41,944 nucleotides of DNA, taken from NCBI GenBank assembly GCA_018897105.1, contig JAHILF010000028.1, positions 1 through 41,944 of the forward strand, in the 5' to 3' direction. Both the position numbers and the translations under genes were made by a program. Position 1 is the stretch's first letter. Each line of letters begins with the position of its first letter. Below the pieces are notes generated by a model. It saw only the letters and a list, made by a program, of their open reading frames with translations, was not told where the DNA came from and searched no databases. Of this stretch, positions 33,374 to 41,407 are shown piece after piece. This stretch comes from Pseudomonadota bacterium. GTDB taxonomy: Bacteria; Desulfobacterota; Desulfobulbia; Desulfobulbales; SURF-16.

Positions 33374-36362
33374 ATGATAAATCGTGGTTCGCAATGGGAA
33401 CGCTGGGAGCCTCATATTCATGCGCCAGGCACGGTTCTGAACAATCAGTTCGGTGAAACCAACGCATGGGAGACATACCTCACGGCGCTTGAGGGACTTT
33501 CGCCAAAAAATCAGGGCGATTGGGGTCACGGACTACTACGTCACTGAAACATACGAAGAGTTATTGAGGCATAAATCAGCGGGCAGATTGCCTGATGTCG
33601 AGTTAATATTCCCGAATGTTGAACTCCGGTTGGATGTTGCCGCGAAGTCCGGTTTCGTAAATGTCCATCTCCTTGTTAGCCCAGAGGACTCGGAGCACCT
33701 GATCCAACTTCGCAGAATTCTCACACGGCTCCAATTTCAGGCTTATGGCGATCGCTACGATTGCACCCGAGATGACCTCATCGCGCTTGGAAAACACGCA
33801 GATCTGAACATCACCGATGACCGCGCTGCCCTTCAGCACGGAGCAACGCAATTCAAGGTAAATTTTGACCAGCTACGCCGAGTCTTCAGCGAAAGCGACT
33901 GGGCTAAGAAAAACATTCTCATAGCTGTTGCCGGCGGGGCAGGCGATGGAACGTCGGGTGTGCGTCAAGCGGCGGAGACAACCTTGCGCCAAGAAATCGA
34001 GAGATTTGCGCACATCATCTTCTCCAGTAGCCCGGCTCAGCGCGAATTCTGGCTTGGGCAGCGAAATGTCACCATTGACGTGCTGCGCGACAGATACAAC
34101 GGCTGCAAGCCTTGCCTTCATGGCAGCGATTCACACGACCAAAAGACCGTAGGTCAGCCAGTTGATGATCGGTTCTCGTGGATCAAGGGCGGCTTAGAAT
34201 TTGACGCTTTACGTCAAGCCTGTATTTACCCTGAAGGACGTGCGTATGTTGGATCAGAACCTCCCCGCTCCGCGATGCCATCTCAGGTTATTTCGCACGT
34301 CTCGATAGCCAATGCGAATTGGGCACAAACTCCTGAAATACCAATCAATCCAGGTTTAGTCGCCATAATTGGTGCGCGCGGTTCGGGCAAAACCGCTCTC
34401 GCGGACATGATCGCCGCCGGATGCGACGCAATTTCACCATTGGCATGGAGTGCAAACGAACATAGTAGTCCATCCTTCCTAGTTCGTGCGCGTGAGCTTG
34501 TTGCGGATGCCGAAGTCACCCTAACTTGGGGGGGAGGTGGTGAGACAAAGCGGTTGCTCGATGGCAGGGATGCCGGCGGTCATCTTTCGTTTCCCCGTGC
34601 CCGGTATTTGTCCCAACAGTTTGTAGAAGAGCTTTGCTCGTCGAGCGGTGTGTCCGACGGACTTATTGAAGAGATCGAGAGGGTAATACTAGAAGCGCAT
34701 CCACTCGACGATCGTGAAGGCGCCTTTGATTTCTCCGAATTTCGCGAGAACAAAACCAGCCGATTCCAGCAAGCGCGCGTCCGAGAGGCAGGCGCGATAT
34801 CTGACCTTTCGGATCGCATAGCGACCGAGCTTGAAAAGGAGAGTCTAGTTGCCACGCTCACCAGCCAGGTCACTCAAAAGAAGACGCTAATTCAGAACTA
34901 CAACAAGGACCTTGCCAAACTCGTTGTTAAGGGTACCGAAGGGCAGATTAAAAGGCATGCCGAGCTTAGCGAAGCCGCCCAGGCGCTCAGGAGCAAGATC
35001 CAGGCATTTACCAATCAACGCAGTACTTTCATTGCAATGCAGGATGAAGTGGCCAGCACCCGTTCCACAAAAGCCCCTGAACTTCTTCGTCAAGCGCGGG
35101 AACGTCACAGCCATAGCGGGCTTAACGATAAACAATGGGACGAGTTTCTCCTGATCTACAAGGGGAGTGTTGACAGCAGCCTCATTGGCTATGTGGCATG
35201 GGCTGATAAGAATATTGCAGGCCTTACTGGCCAGCCAGTACAGCTTAACGACCCGAACACACCGCTTAACACACCGCTTATTGCCGATGGCGTTGACCTC
35301 GGAACGCTGAATCTATCAACAATCATCGCAGAGATGACGAGGCTGGAGACCTTGGTCAGTGCTGATAAGGTGATTCGAGGCCAGTATGCCGCATTGACCA
35401 ATCGCATTGGCATAGAGAGAGCGACACTAAAGGCACTGGAAGCCAAGCTCATCGATGCACAAGGGGCTGCCGCACGCAGGAAAGATTTGCAGGCGGAGCG
35501 AGACAGTGCGTACAGGCGCACGTTTGAAGCAATTATCAGCGAGCAGCATGCACTCGCTGAACTCTACGCCCCTTTAATGGCCCGACTCGCAGCATCCGCC
35601 GGAACACTGCGCAAGCTCGGCTTTTCCGTCCGACGGACCGCTGATTTCCAACAGTGGGGAACTTTCGCAGAGGAGAACCTTCTTGATCGCCGGAAGACCG
35701 GCCCCTTTAATGGCCGTGGGTCTTTAATTGCTCTCGCCCAAAAGATGCTAAAGCCAGCATGGGAGAATGGTAGTGCCGAGGACATTCAAGCGGCGATGAC
35801 GGGATTCATTTCAACCTACCTAAAAGACCTTCTGGCGCATGCGCCCTACGCTCCAACTCAGCAAGCTGAGTTCAGGTCCTGGTCGAAACAGTTTGCGCAT
35901 TGGCTCTTCGGAACCGATCACATCTCGGTTCGATACGAGATCGTCTATGACGGCATTAACATCCAAAAGTTATCACCAGGCACGAGGGGTATTGTCCTAT
36001 TACTGCTTTATCTCGCACTGGATGATTCCGATGATCGCCCTCTTATCATCGACCAGCCAGAAGAAAACCTGGACCCAAAGTCGGTTTTCGAAGAGCTTGT
36101 GTCACTTTTCATCTCAGCGAAAACAAAGCGACAAGTCATCATGGTCACTCATAACGCCAACTTAGTAATCAACACTGATGCGGACCAGATCATCGTTGCC
36201 GAGGCTGGACCGCATCACACGGGAGGACTTCCATCAATCACATACAATGCGGGAGGCCTGGAAAATGCCGCCATTCGAAAAGCAGTTTGCGACATTCTTG
36301 AAGGGGGCGAAGCAGCGTTCCGCGAGCGAGCAAGGCGTCTTCGTGTTCGTTTGGAACGTTAG
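33374..36362 (+). pseudogene. trlF: TrlF-type PHP/AAA ATPase, frameshifted near the start
   Basis: The true start is the ATG at 33374, with a GGGGAAAG site: MINRGSQWERWEPHIHAPGT, a PHP-type HIH opening. After 44 codons, in an A6 run (33505-33510), the frame must jump by +1 to continue KIRAIGVTDYYVTETYEEL and the long open frame to 36362. Next come Walker A (IIGARGSGKTALAD, near 34372), a long coiled coil (about 34740-35500) and an SMC/ABC-like end: LSPGTRGIVLLLLYLAL, LIIDQPEENLDPKSV, IMVTHNANL. This is the order of TrlF-type ATPases, ABC-like proteins found in defence islands. One A too many makes the protein untranslatable as one chain unless slippage at A6 restores it. A sequencing error is possible. 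The downstream frame alone (start 33453) would lack the PHP opening. Confidence 0.75.
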
Positions 36363-36552
36363 TTAATAGTACGTTTTAGTGATTGTGCTGATCAGTTCCG
36401 GCACAGAGGGGACGACCTGCAATATTCACATTTAATAAGCGCATAAACGCCGACACATTTTTGTTTACGCTGCGGTTACGCGTAGTGTTGAGATTGCCAA
36501 TCTAACATCTGACGAAATCAAACAATCTACCGGTTAACCTTCCTACTATTCA

Positions 36553-36710
36553 GGCCAAATTTGAAACAGAATACGGGACTCCAAAAAAGAAAATGCAATC
36601 TCTGCCCTGGGGAGTTGGCCGCCGATCTGACCGGTGCCGCCCTCGACGCCGGGGAATCTGATTGCATTTTGATCGCTGCAGCTGCTCCGGACAAAGCGAT
36701 TCTGCAATCA
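36553..36710 (+). repeat. Dispersed ~158-bp repeat, copy 2 (52-bp core in orientation B)
   Basis: This copy is directly repeated with 28704-28860 over its first ~105 bases. Its terminal 52 bases (36659-36710) have the same TGATTGCA/TGCAATCA ends but the inside is reversed: TGATTGCATTTTGATCGC and GCTGCTCCGGAC here appear on the opposite strand of copy 1. About 42 of 52 bases agree in the inverted alignment. Copies 1 and 2 bracket the nuclease/AbiV/J-protein cassettes and the SIR2/TrlF remnant. Confidence 0.88.
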
Positions 36711-36751
36711 GAATCACCGGCCCTCAATATTGCCTCCCCTGGTTTTGCATG

Positions 36752-36816
36752 CTCTCCACCCTCACCGCCCCCCAACTCCTCCCTTTGGGGCCCGGGGCGG
36801 GAGGGTGGAGGTAGAG
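36752..36816. other. GC-rich hairpin
   Basis: CTCCACCCTC followed by CGCCCC on the left and GGGGCG followed by GAGGGTGGAG on the right form an imperfect stem of about 16 bp around a C/G-rich loop. No T run follows on either strand, so it is not an ordinary terminator. It lies between repeat copy 2 and the KfrA region, in a stretch (36711-37010) with no supportable gene. Confidence 0.45.
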
Positions 36817-37011
36817 GGAAGTTAAGCGCACAAGCGCGAAGCCCCCAGGAAAGGGTCGCACCGTCGACGGTTGGTGCCCCAGGGGGACGACAAACACCCC
36901 GCAAACAAGCGTTGATGCTGCTGCAGGGAATATTGGAAAAGTAGAATTGACCTACCACGGGGGCCAATTAAAATCATACTTTTTAAGCGAACTATGTATT
37001 AAAGTATTGCC

Positions 37012-37069
37012 CCTTTATGATCTGATACTGTATCATATCAACATACGATACAATATCAGATCATAAAGG
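37012..37069 (+). promoter_or_regulatory. Long palindromic operator in front of the kfrA-like gene
   Basis: Two 23-base arms, 37012-37034 and 37047-37069, are inverted with a single mismatch around a 12-base centre; each arm contains TTATGATCTGATA. TTGCCC (just upstream) and TATCAT inside the palindrome, 18 bases apart, could be the -35 and -10 boxes, so a protein bound here would block transcription. The right arm ends 11 bases before the ATG at 37081, and GGGAGGAGA lies between. KfrA proteins bind palindromes at their own promoters, which fits autorepression. Confidence 0.8.
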
Positions 37070-37080
37070 GAGGAGAAAGC

Positions 37081-37902
37081 ATGCAACAGGTCGCAACTTA
37101 CGAAACGGTTGTGAGGGCTTGCGAAAGCCTGAAAAGCGAAGGCCAGAAAGTTACGGGAAGAGCGGTGCTGGCGATTACAGGCGGCAGCCTGGGAACTGTT
37201 TTGGGTCACATCAAAGAGTGGCGGCAAAACGCTGCCCAGACTCCGGCGAATTTACCTTCAGAAATTCCTGTAGAGTTACAAGCCGCTATACTCCGCGCTT
37301 TAGGGTTCGCACAAGACGAAGCGGCGGCGAAGCTGAACGAGGCAATTGAACAGGCCAGCGCCAGGGAGTCTGAGGCTCTGGATGGGTTGAATCTGGCCGA
37401 AAGCCGAATTGACGCGCTGACCACTGAGTTAACAGAGGTGCGGAGCCAGACAGACAAAGACAGGCAGGAATTTGAAAAAGTCCAGGCAGTACTCACAGAG
37501 AAAATTGATTCCCTGACCAAACGAACTCAGGATCTCGAGATTGAGCGTAAACAGCTGATCGAGACCGCCGAAGCTTCCCGCACTGAAACAGCCAAGGCCC
37601 TGCTCCAGATAGATCGTGCCGATCAAGCCTCCTCGAAAGCTGAAGCGAGAGTTCAGGAATTAGAATCGGAATTGAAACGAATTCTGCATGAAAAAATTGT
37701 AGCTGAAAAAGCGCAAGCCGTTGCCGAGCAACGAAGCACCGATCAGGCCGAAACACTAGAGGAAATCCGTAGGACCCTGGCGGAGCTAAAAACCGATAGC
37801 AAGAGTGCCATTGCAGAGCAGAAACAGGAGATTCTGGATCTTAAAACCGAAAAAGCAGCGTTAGAAAAACAGATCGCTGGATTACACGCAAAGAAAGCCT
37901 AA
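37081..37902 (+). CDS. kfrA: KfrA-like DNA-binding protein with long coiled coil
   Basis: The 273-residue protein has a KfrA-type N-terminal DNA-binding domain (about residues 5-110: VVRACESLKSEGQKVTGRAV, GGSLGTVLGHIKEW) followed by an almost uninterrupted alanine/glutamate-rich coiled coil to the end (about 105-270). KfrA is an autorepressor of broad-host-range plasmids and related integrative elements; its coiled coil forms filaments linked to partition. GGGAGGAG precedes the ATG. The palindromic operator upstream supports self-repression. The gene suggests that this part of the island came from a plasmid or ICE. Confidence 0.82.
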   Translation: MQQVATYETVVRACESLKSEGQKVTGRAVLAITGGSLGTVLGHIKEWRQNAAQTPANLPSEIPVELQAAILRALGFAQDEAAAKLNEAIEQASARESEALDGLNLAESRIDALTTELTEVRSQTDKDRQEFEKVQAVLTEKIDSLTKRTQDLEIERKQLIETAEASRTETAKALLQIDRADQASSKAEARVQELESELKRILHEKIVAEKAQAVAEQRSTDQAETLEEIRRTLAELKTDSKSAIAEQKQEILDLKTEKAALEKQIAGLHAKKA

Positions 37903-37988
37903 CTTTATCAAGCCGGGCCTCACTCAATACACATTTTCAGATCGCCGCCGCTGATAGAGATACAAATTGGTGCACCTAGATGCGAACC

Positions 37989-38026
37989 GGGGGGCTGAAA
38001 AGCTTGCTCAGGAAGCCCCCTTTTCA
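37989..38026 (+). terminator. Rho-independent terminator after the kfrA-like gene
   Basis: GGGGGGCT and AGCCCCC pair around an internal AAGCTTGCTCAGG loop and are followed by TTTTCAGTTT. It lies about 90 bases after the stop codon of the kfrA-like gene, in the right orientation. It should end that transcript. Confidence 0.8.
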
Positions 38027-38120
38027 GTTTATAACTCGTTGGCGATGGTTTGCAGCATAGCGGAAAACGACGGAAACGAGATGAGCAAAGAGCGTGACGG
38101 CGGATTAAAAATTGTACCAT

Positions 38121-38390
38121 TCAAATCCCCGGCAATGATGCCTTCACCACCGGCAGTTGATCCCACCTGGTTGTGTACGCCCGGGAAAGGTGATCCCGCC
38201 TGAAGGTCCAGGACTTTTTAAAACCTGAAACAGCATAGCGCACCGTGTTTGCTCCCCACTTCCGGTTGATGCGGTCCAGGGCGTTCATCAGATCCTTGTC
38301 GCTTCTTATCGGGTCAAAGAGACTACGCTGCCGGCATGACGCGGGCATGATCTCCGCCAGCATGACCCCGGCCTTCTGAAAGTTGTCACC
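38121..38390 (-). pseudogene. umuC: umuC 3' fragment (DNA polymerase V subunit, C terminus)
   Basis: On the minus strand about 90 residues match the end of UmuC: DNFQKAGVMLAEIMP, QRSLFDPIRSDKDLMNALDR, INRKWGANTVRYAVSG, then a tail with SRAYTTRWDQLPVVKA. That is the UmuC C-terminal region, outside the polymerase active site. The similarity ends abruptly near 38390, where the nested palindromic element begins. The catalytic part of the gene is not on the other side of that element, so this is a leftover, not a simple interruption. Confidence 0.85.
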
Positions 38391-38401
38391 GCCGGTGCAA
38401 A

Positions 38402-38620
38402 GTGAACCCACCCACCACCGGAAAATGGACCCACCCAGCCGATTTTTTTTTGAGTTGCCCGTGGCAACATTTTTTCTTTCAAAAACCCTCAAGCCTTGTG
38501 TGAAGGGCTTTTGAAAGAAAAAATGTTTTATTACCTGGGGACATTTTGCACCTTTTTTCACCTGTGAGGGGTGGGTCCACAAAAATCGGCTGGGTGGGTC
38601 CATTTTAAACCGGTAGTGAC
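38402..38620. mobile_element. Nested palindromic element (MITE-like)
   Basis: The outer arms at 38422-38447 and 38581-38606 are a perfect 26-bp inverted repeat with the core GGACCCACCCAGCCGAT. Inside, 38466-38492 and 38501-38527 form a second, nearly perfect inverted repeat containing TTTTTTCTTTCAAAA. A further GTGGACCCACCC-like motif occurs beside each outer arm, and ACCACCGG/CCGGTAGTG extend the palindrome. The element codes for nothing. It looks like the joined ends of an insertion sequence or a miniature non-autonomous transposon, and it sits at the break point of umuC. Confidence 0.65.
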
Positions 38621-38786
38621 ACTCTTCCATTATCTCTTTTCGCTGATATTACTCTTAAAAAAACCTTCTCAATTCCTCCCAATTTTTTTTTACAACAACT
38701 CTTCATCACTTTCGTCAGTTACTTGGGTATTTTTTTGTATATTTTTATTATGAGAAGTTGTTGATAATAACCCTACAGTGACCAAT

Positions 38787-39425
38787 CTAAGCAACGGCCG
38801 ATTGGTCTCTTTTTTCTGGCAGAGAGGCCCCGAGAGAAAGCAGCATTTGCTCCATTCTTTCCATGCGCTCACTCATCTCTTTCATTTCCTGTCGTACTGA
38901 ATCCATTTCTTCCTCCTTTATCACTGCATCATGAAATGCTCTAACGCTTGAAACCAGAGCTGCCCTAAAAACTGTTTTAGACTCCAGCACCTCAATGGTC
39001 ATGTTCACCATTTCCTTGATGCTAATGACTTCATAGTCGTCGTCAAATTTATGTTTTTTTTCTTTTGTGTTATTTTCTGGAAACTGATCAACCTGCTGCG
39101 TCATACGTGCCTGAACATATGGAATGCATGAAGCAGTACTGGTAGAGACTTGTCCTTTTTGCGTTGGCTCTTTTTCTTGCAGAATATTATCTCCAGGTGT
39201 TTCACCCTCCAGGCAACTCACAAAAGAGCTAATAGACATTTCCCCAAGACTTGCAATTTTCTTGAGAATTTTGATCTTTGGCTCCCTATCTCCAGTCTCA
39301 TACCCAGAGATTGTACTGGCGGCAAGCCCACCCAACAATTCACCAAACTCAGTTTGGTTTAGGCCAAGACTGTCCCTAATTCGTTTAATCCTCTTACCCA
39401 TTTCTATATTGTTAAATTTCTCCAT
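38787..39425 (-). CDS. XRE-family regulator with C-terminal coiled coil
   Basis: The 212-residue protein has a Cro/C1 HTH at about residues 8-65 (IKRIRDSLGLNQTEFGELLG, STISGYETGDREPK). A linker and an acidic helical tail follow, ending in a coiled coil (DSVRQEMKEMSERMERMEQM) that would allow oligomerisation. It is transcribed away from a second XRE gene at 39615, with operator-like repeats between them, an arrangement like phage or ICE repressor pairs. The first ATG (39425) has no clear ribosome site; the ATG eight codons on (MGKRIKRIRD) is an alternative start. Confidence 0.82.
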   Translation of the reverse strand: MEKFNNIEMGKRIKRIRDSLGLNQTEFGELLGGLAASTISGYETGDREPKIKILKKIASLGEMSISSFVSCLEGETPGDNILQEKEPTQKGQVSTSTASCIPYVQARMTQQVDQFPENNTKEKKHKFDDDYEVISIKEMVNMTIEVLESKTVFRAALVSSVRAFHDAVIKEEEMDSVRQEMKEMSERMERMEQMLLSLGASLPEKRDQSAVA

Positions 39426-39447
39426 GCCGCAATCTTATACATTTTTT

Positions 39448-39477
39448 CGTATTTTGCAAATAATTTCGCAAAATACG
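39448..39477. promoter_or_regulatory. Operator-like inverted repeat between divergent regulators
   Basis: CGTATTTTGC and GCAAAATACG are perfect 10-base inverted arms with a 10-base spacer. The half-site TTTCGCAAAATA recurs with one extra A at 39585-39597, close to the ribosome site of the plus-strand gene. Two related sites facing the two starts fit a lysis/lysogeny-style switch controlled by one or both XRE proteins. Confidence 0.7.
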
Positions 39478-39614
39478 TAAATACCTGTTTTACATACTAT
39501 GAACTTCCCGAAGAATGAAAATATATTTATATTTGTCAGTTTTATTAAAATAAACATTGCATAATGTGAATAAATAATAAATAGTTTCGCAAAAATAGAA
39601 ATACAGGAGGGGGC

Positions 39615-40178
39615 ATGGGATTAGGTGAAAAAATAAAGTCTACCAGGAAGAATCAAGGGCTAACCCTTGGCAATCTGAGCTCAGCTATAGGGGTGGGTAC
39701 CAGCACATTGTCAAAATACGAGAACCGTCGTGCTAATAAAGATATCCCTTACCTGAATGATATGTGCAAAATTGCCGTGCACTTAAATGACATCACTCTT
39801 CTTACCGATCTTTGTTCTTCCTGCCCTGTCAGAAAAAATATCATTTCTCAGCAATACCCTGACCTGAAAAATTCCCATCACGATTTAGCCGTTTTTGCAT
39901 CGCGCATTTGCGAGGAGATGGTCGAAGCCATTAGGAACATTAGCCACCTTTCTGAACATTTTCCCGAAGCAAACCTTGCGGATCTGCTAAATCGCAAGAA
40001 AAAAGTTCTCGCCAACATGGATGAGGTTGTCGAGATCAAACGACGCATAGACCTTCTTGTCTTTAAGTTGATCCTATCAGAAATTTTTACTCCAACAGAC
40101 TTGCAAAAAGAACAACATAACAGGCAGCAAGAAGCATTAGCCGCTAATGCCAACCAGCAACATAGCGACGACAGATGA
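39615..40178 (+). CDS. XRE-family regulator, first gene of a tight operon
   Basis: The 187-residue protein has an N-terminal HTH (LGEKIKSTRKNQGLTLGNLS, GTSTLSKYENRR, residues ~3-60). The rest is helical with no known domain and includes CSSCPVR. AGGAGGGGG precedes the ATG at the usual distance. Its stop overlaps the next start by ATGA. It is the divergent partner of the repressor-like gene at 38787 and probably regulates the genes behind it. Confidence 0.82.
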   Translation: MGLGEKIKSTRKNQGLTLGNLSSAIGVGTSTLSKYENRRANKDIPYLNDMCKIAVHLNDITLLTDLCSSCPVRKNIISQQYPDLKNSHHDLAVFASRICEEMVEAIRNISHLSEHFPEANLADLLNRKKKVLANMDEVVEIKRRIDLLVFKLILSEIFTPTDLQKEQHNRQQEALAANANQQHSDDR

Positions 40179-40420
40179 ATAGCGAGCAAGAGATATTGAT
40201 TCGTTTAGATCGCATTGAGCAAGTCCTGACCAACTTGGCCAAAATGTCACTGCCGGAAGTTAATAACCAAGCCGATCGATTAATCCGGCTGGCTCGCATT
40301 GATCGAAATGCGGCAATAGAATCTGCAAAAACAGCATCACGTCAAGACACCTTGATAAGACAAAAGTTGAAGAAGGAGAAAAAATCTGCAACTATTACAC
40401 CCCCGCAGAGCAAGTCATGA
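40175..40420 (+). CDS. Small helical protein of unknown function
   Basis: The 81-residue protein starts MNSEQEILIRLDRIEQVLTN and is predicted by eye to be mostly amphipathic helix with a basic tail (RQKLKKEKKS). It has no known motif. Four-base overlaps with both neighbouring genes (ATGA at each end) support that it is translated and belongs to the operon. Confidence 0.65.
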   Translation: MNSEQEILIRLDRIEQVLTNLAKMSLPEVNNQADRLIRLARIDRNAAIESAKTASRQDTLIRQKLKKEKKSATITPPQSKS

Positions 40421-40992
40421 AAATCACGCCCCCCCAGAGACACATATCTGTAAACCAAGATAGACAAATCATCTGGCCACTCGCTCAATCCTGGGTGCAC
40501 TCCCACAGGGTGTTGATATGGTGCATAGCCGCGCCCTATTATCGGTATATGTCATGCGATACAAGTGACTTGGCCGGAGAGGCCAAGCTTGCTGTGTATC
40601 AGGTAATCTCGGTCTTAATCGATCAAAACAAGGATTTGACCTTAACGAGCAAGTATTTCCGTATAGTCTTTCGCACCAGATGTATCCAGATGGCCGCTGG
40701 TGTTGCCTTAGCTAACGAACAAGAGGCAGCCATGGCAATCCAAAAAGAACAATCCCCAGACCTGAATGGATCTTCTGATCCGGATGACTCTGTCATTGCC
40801 GAGGCATTGTCTGCACTAACTGATCGACAAAGGCTCGTTTCCCGGTGGATTCTTTCACAGCCAAAACCCGTCAGCTTTTACACGATTGCCAATCATTTTG
40901 GGATTCATATCCAATCGGTCAGAAGGATTTTATCAAATGCTATCAGGAGAATAGAGGGATATGGAAATCAAAGAATATGCGAAGACCTCTAA
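40417..40992 (+). CDS. Sigma-70-like protein (region 2/4 pattern)
   Basis: The 191-residue protein has the size of an ECF sigma factor. Its C terminus holds a region-4-like HTH: ALSALTDRQRLVSRWILSQP, then SFYTIANHFGIHIQSVRRIL, then NAIRRIE. The N-terminal half (LAQSWVHSHRVLIWCIAAPYY... LTLTSKYFRIVFRTRCIQMA) is in the place of region 2 but lacks a clear core-binding motif. It may be a diverged sigma factor that directs expression of element genes, or simply a DNA-binding protein with a sigma-type HTH. It overlaps the gene before it by 4 bases and the next by 32. Confidence 0.6.
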   Translation: MKITPPQRHISVNQDRQIIWPLAQSWVHSHRVLIWCIAAPYYRYMSCDTSDLAGEAKLAVYQVISVLIDQNKDLTLTSKYFRIVFRTRCIQMAAGVALANEQEAAMAIQKEQSPDLNGSSDPDDSVIAEALSALTDRQRLVSRWILSQPKPVSFYTIANHFGIHIQSVRRILSNAIRRIEGYGNQRICEDL

Positions 40993-41395
40993 AATTCCGC
41001 TGAAAACACTACGCTGGATGGAAAGGATAAACACAACAAGCAACCCGCTCACGGATAACGATTTAATCGGCTTGAAATTGCTGGAAAAACTTTGGGGGAT
41101 GCACGATTTTTTACGTCCGCAAATTACAAAAAAAGGCAAGAAAGACAAAGAGGCACTCTTTGACACTTGTGATCTGGAAACAAAATGGGAACGCTATGCG
41201 TATTCCAGATTCATGAACATGGAACCAGGCAAACGGCTTTCCATGAAAGTTCTGCTAACAGAGATTGAATTAACCTATCGGTTTAAGCTGTCAGATTTTG
41301 ATATTAGAAAACTTTATCGGGTACGAAAGAGAGCCCATAGAGCCAAAGAAAGACAAGTGAAAACAGAGCAAAAGGAAGAACAAAAAAGGGCATAG
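40961..41395 (+). CDS. Basic protein of unknown function (144 aa)
   Basis: The protein begins MEIKEYAKTSKIPLKTLRWM, which looks like the first helix-turn-helix of a MerR- or excisionase-type winged helix, and ends in a strongly charged tail (HRAKERQVKTEQKEEQKRA). The middle part, with KLSDFDIRKLYRVRKRA, is not recognised. It starts inside the previous gene. A DNA-binding role is an inference from the first 20 residues and the basic charge. Confidence 0.6.
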   Translation: MEIKEYAKTSKIPLKTLRWMERINTTSNPLTDNDLIGLKLLEKLWGMHDFLRPQITKKGKKDKEALFDTCDLETKWERYAYSRFMNMEPGKRLSMKVLLTEIELTYRFKLSDFDIRKLYRVRKRAHRAKERQVKTEQKEEQKRA

Positions 41396-41407
41396 CAATG
41401 CCAAATA

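Noticed and set aside
33374-33547. Short 57-residue gene starting at 33374
   Set aside because: Its sequence continues naturally, after a one-base correction in an A run, into the long ATPase frame, so it is the 5' end of that gene and not a separate one.
36752-36816. GC-rich hairpin as a terminator of the TrlF-type gene
   Set aside because: It is almost 400 bases beyond the stop and has no T run on either strand.
38778-38812. GACCAATC/GATTGGTC hairpin followed by a T run as a terminator
   Set aside because: The T run is on the plus strand, but no plus-strand gene ends there, and the minus-strand regulator stops inside the stem. It may only be a chance or residual structure.
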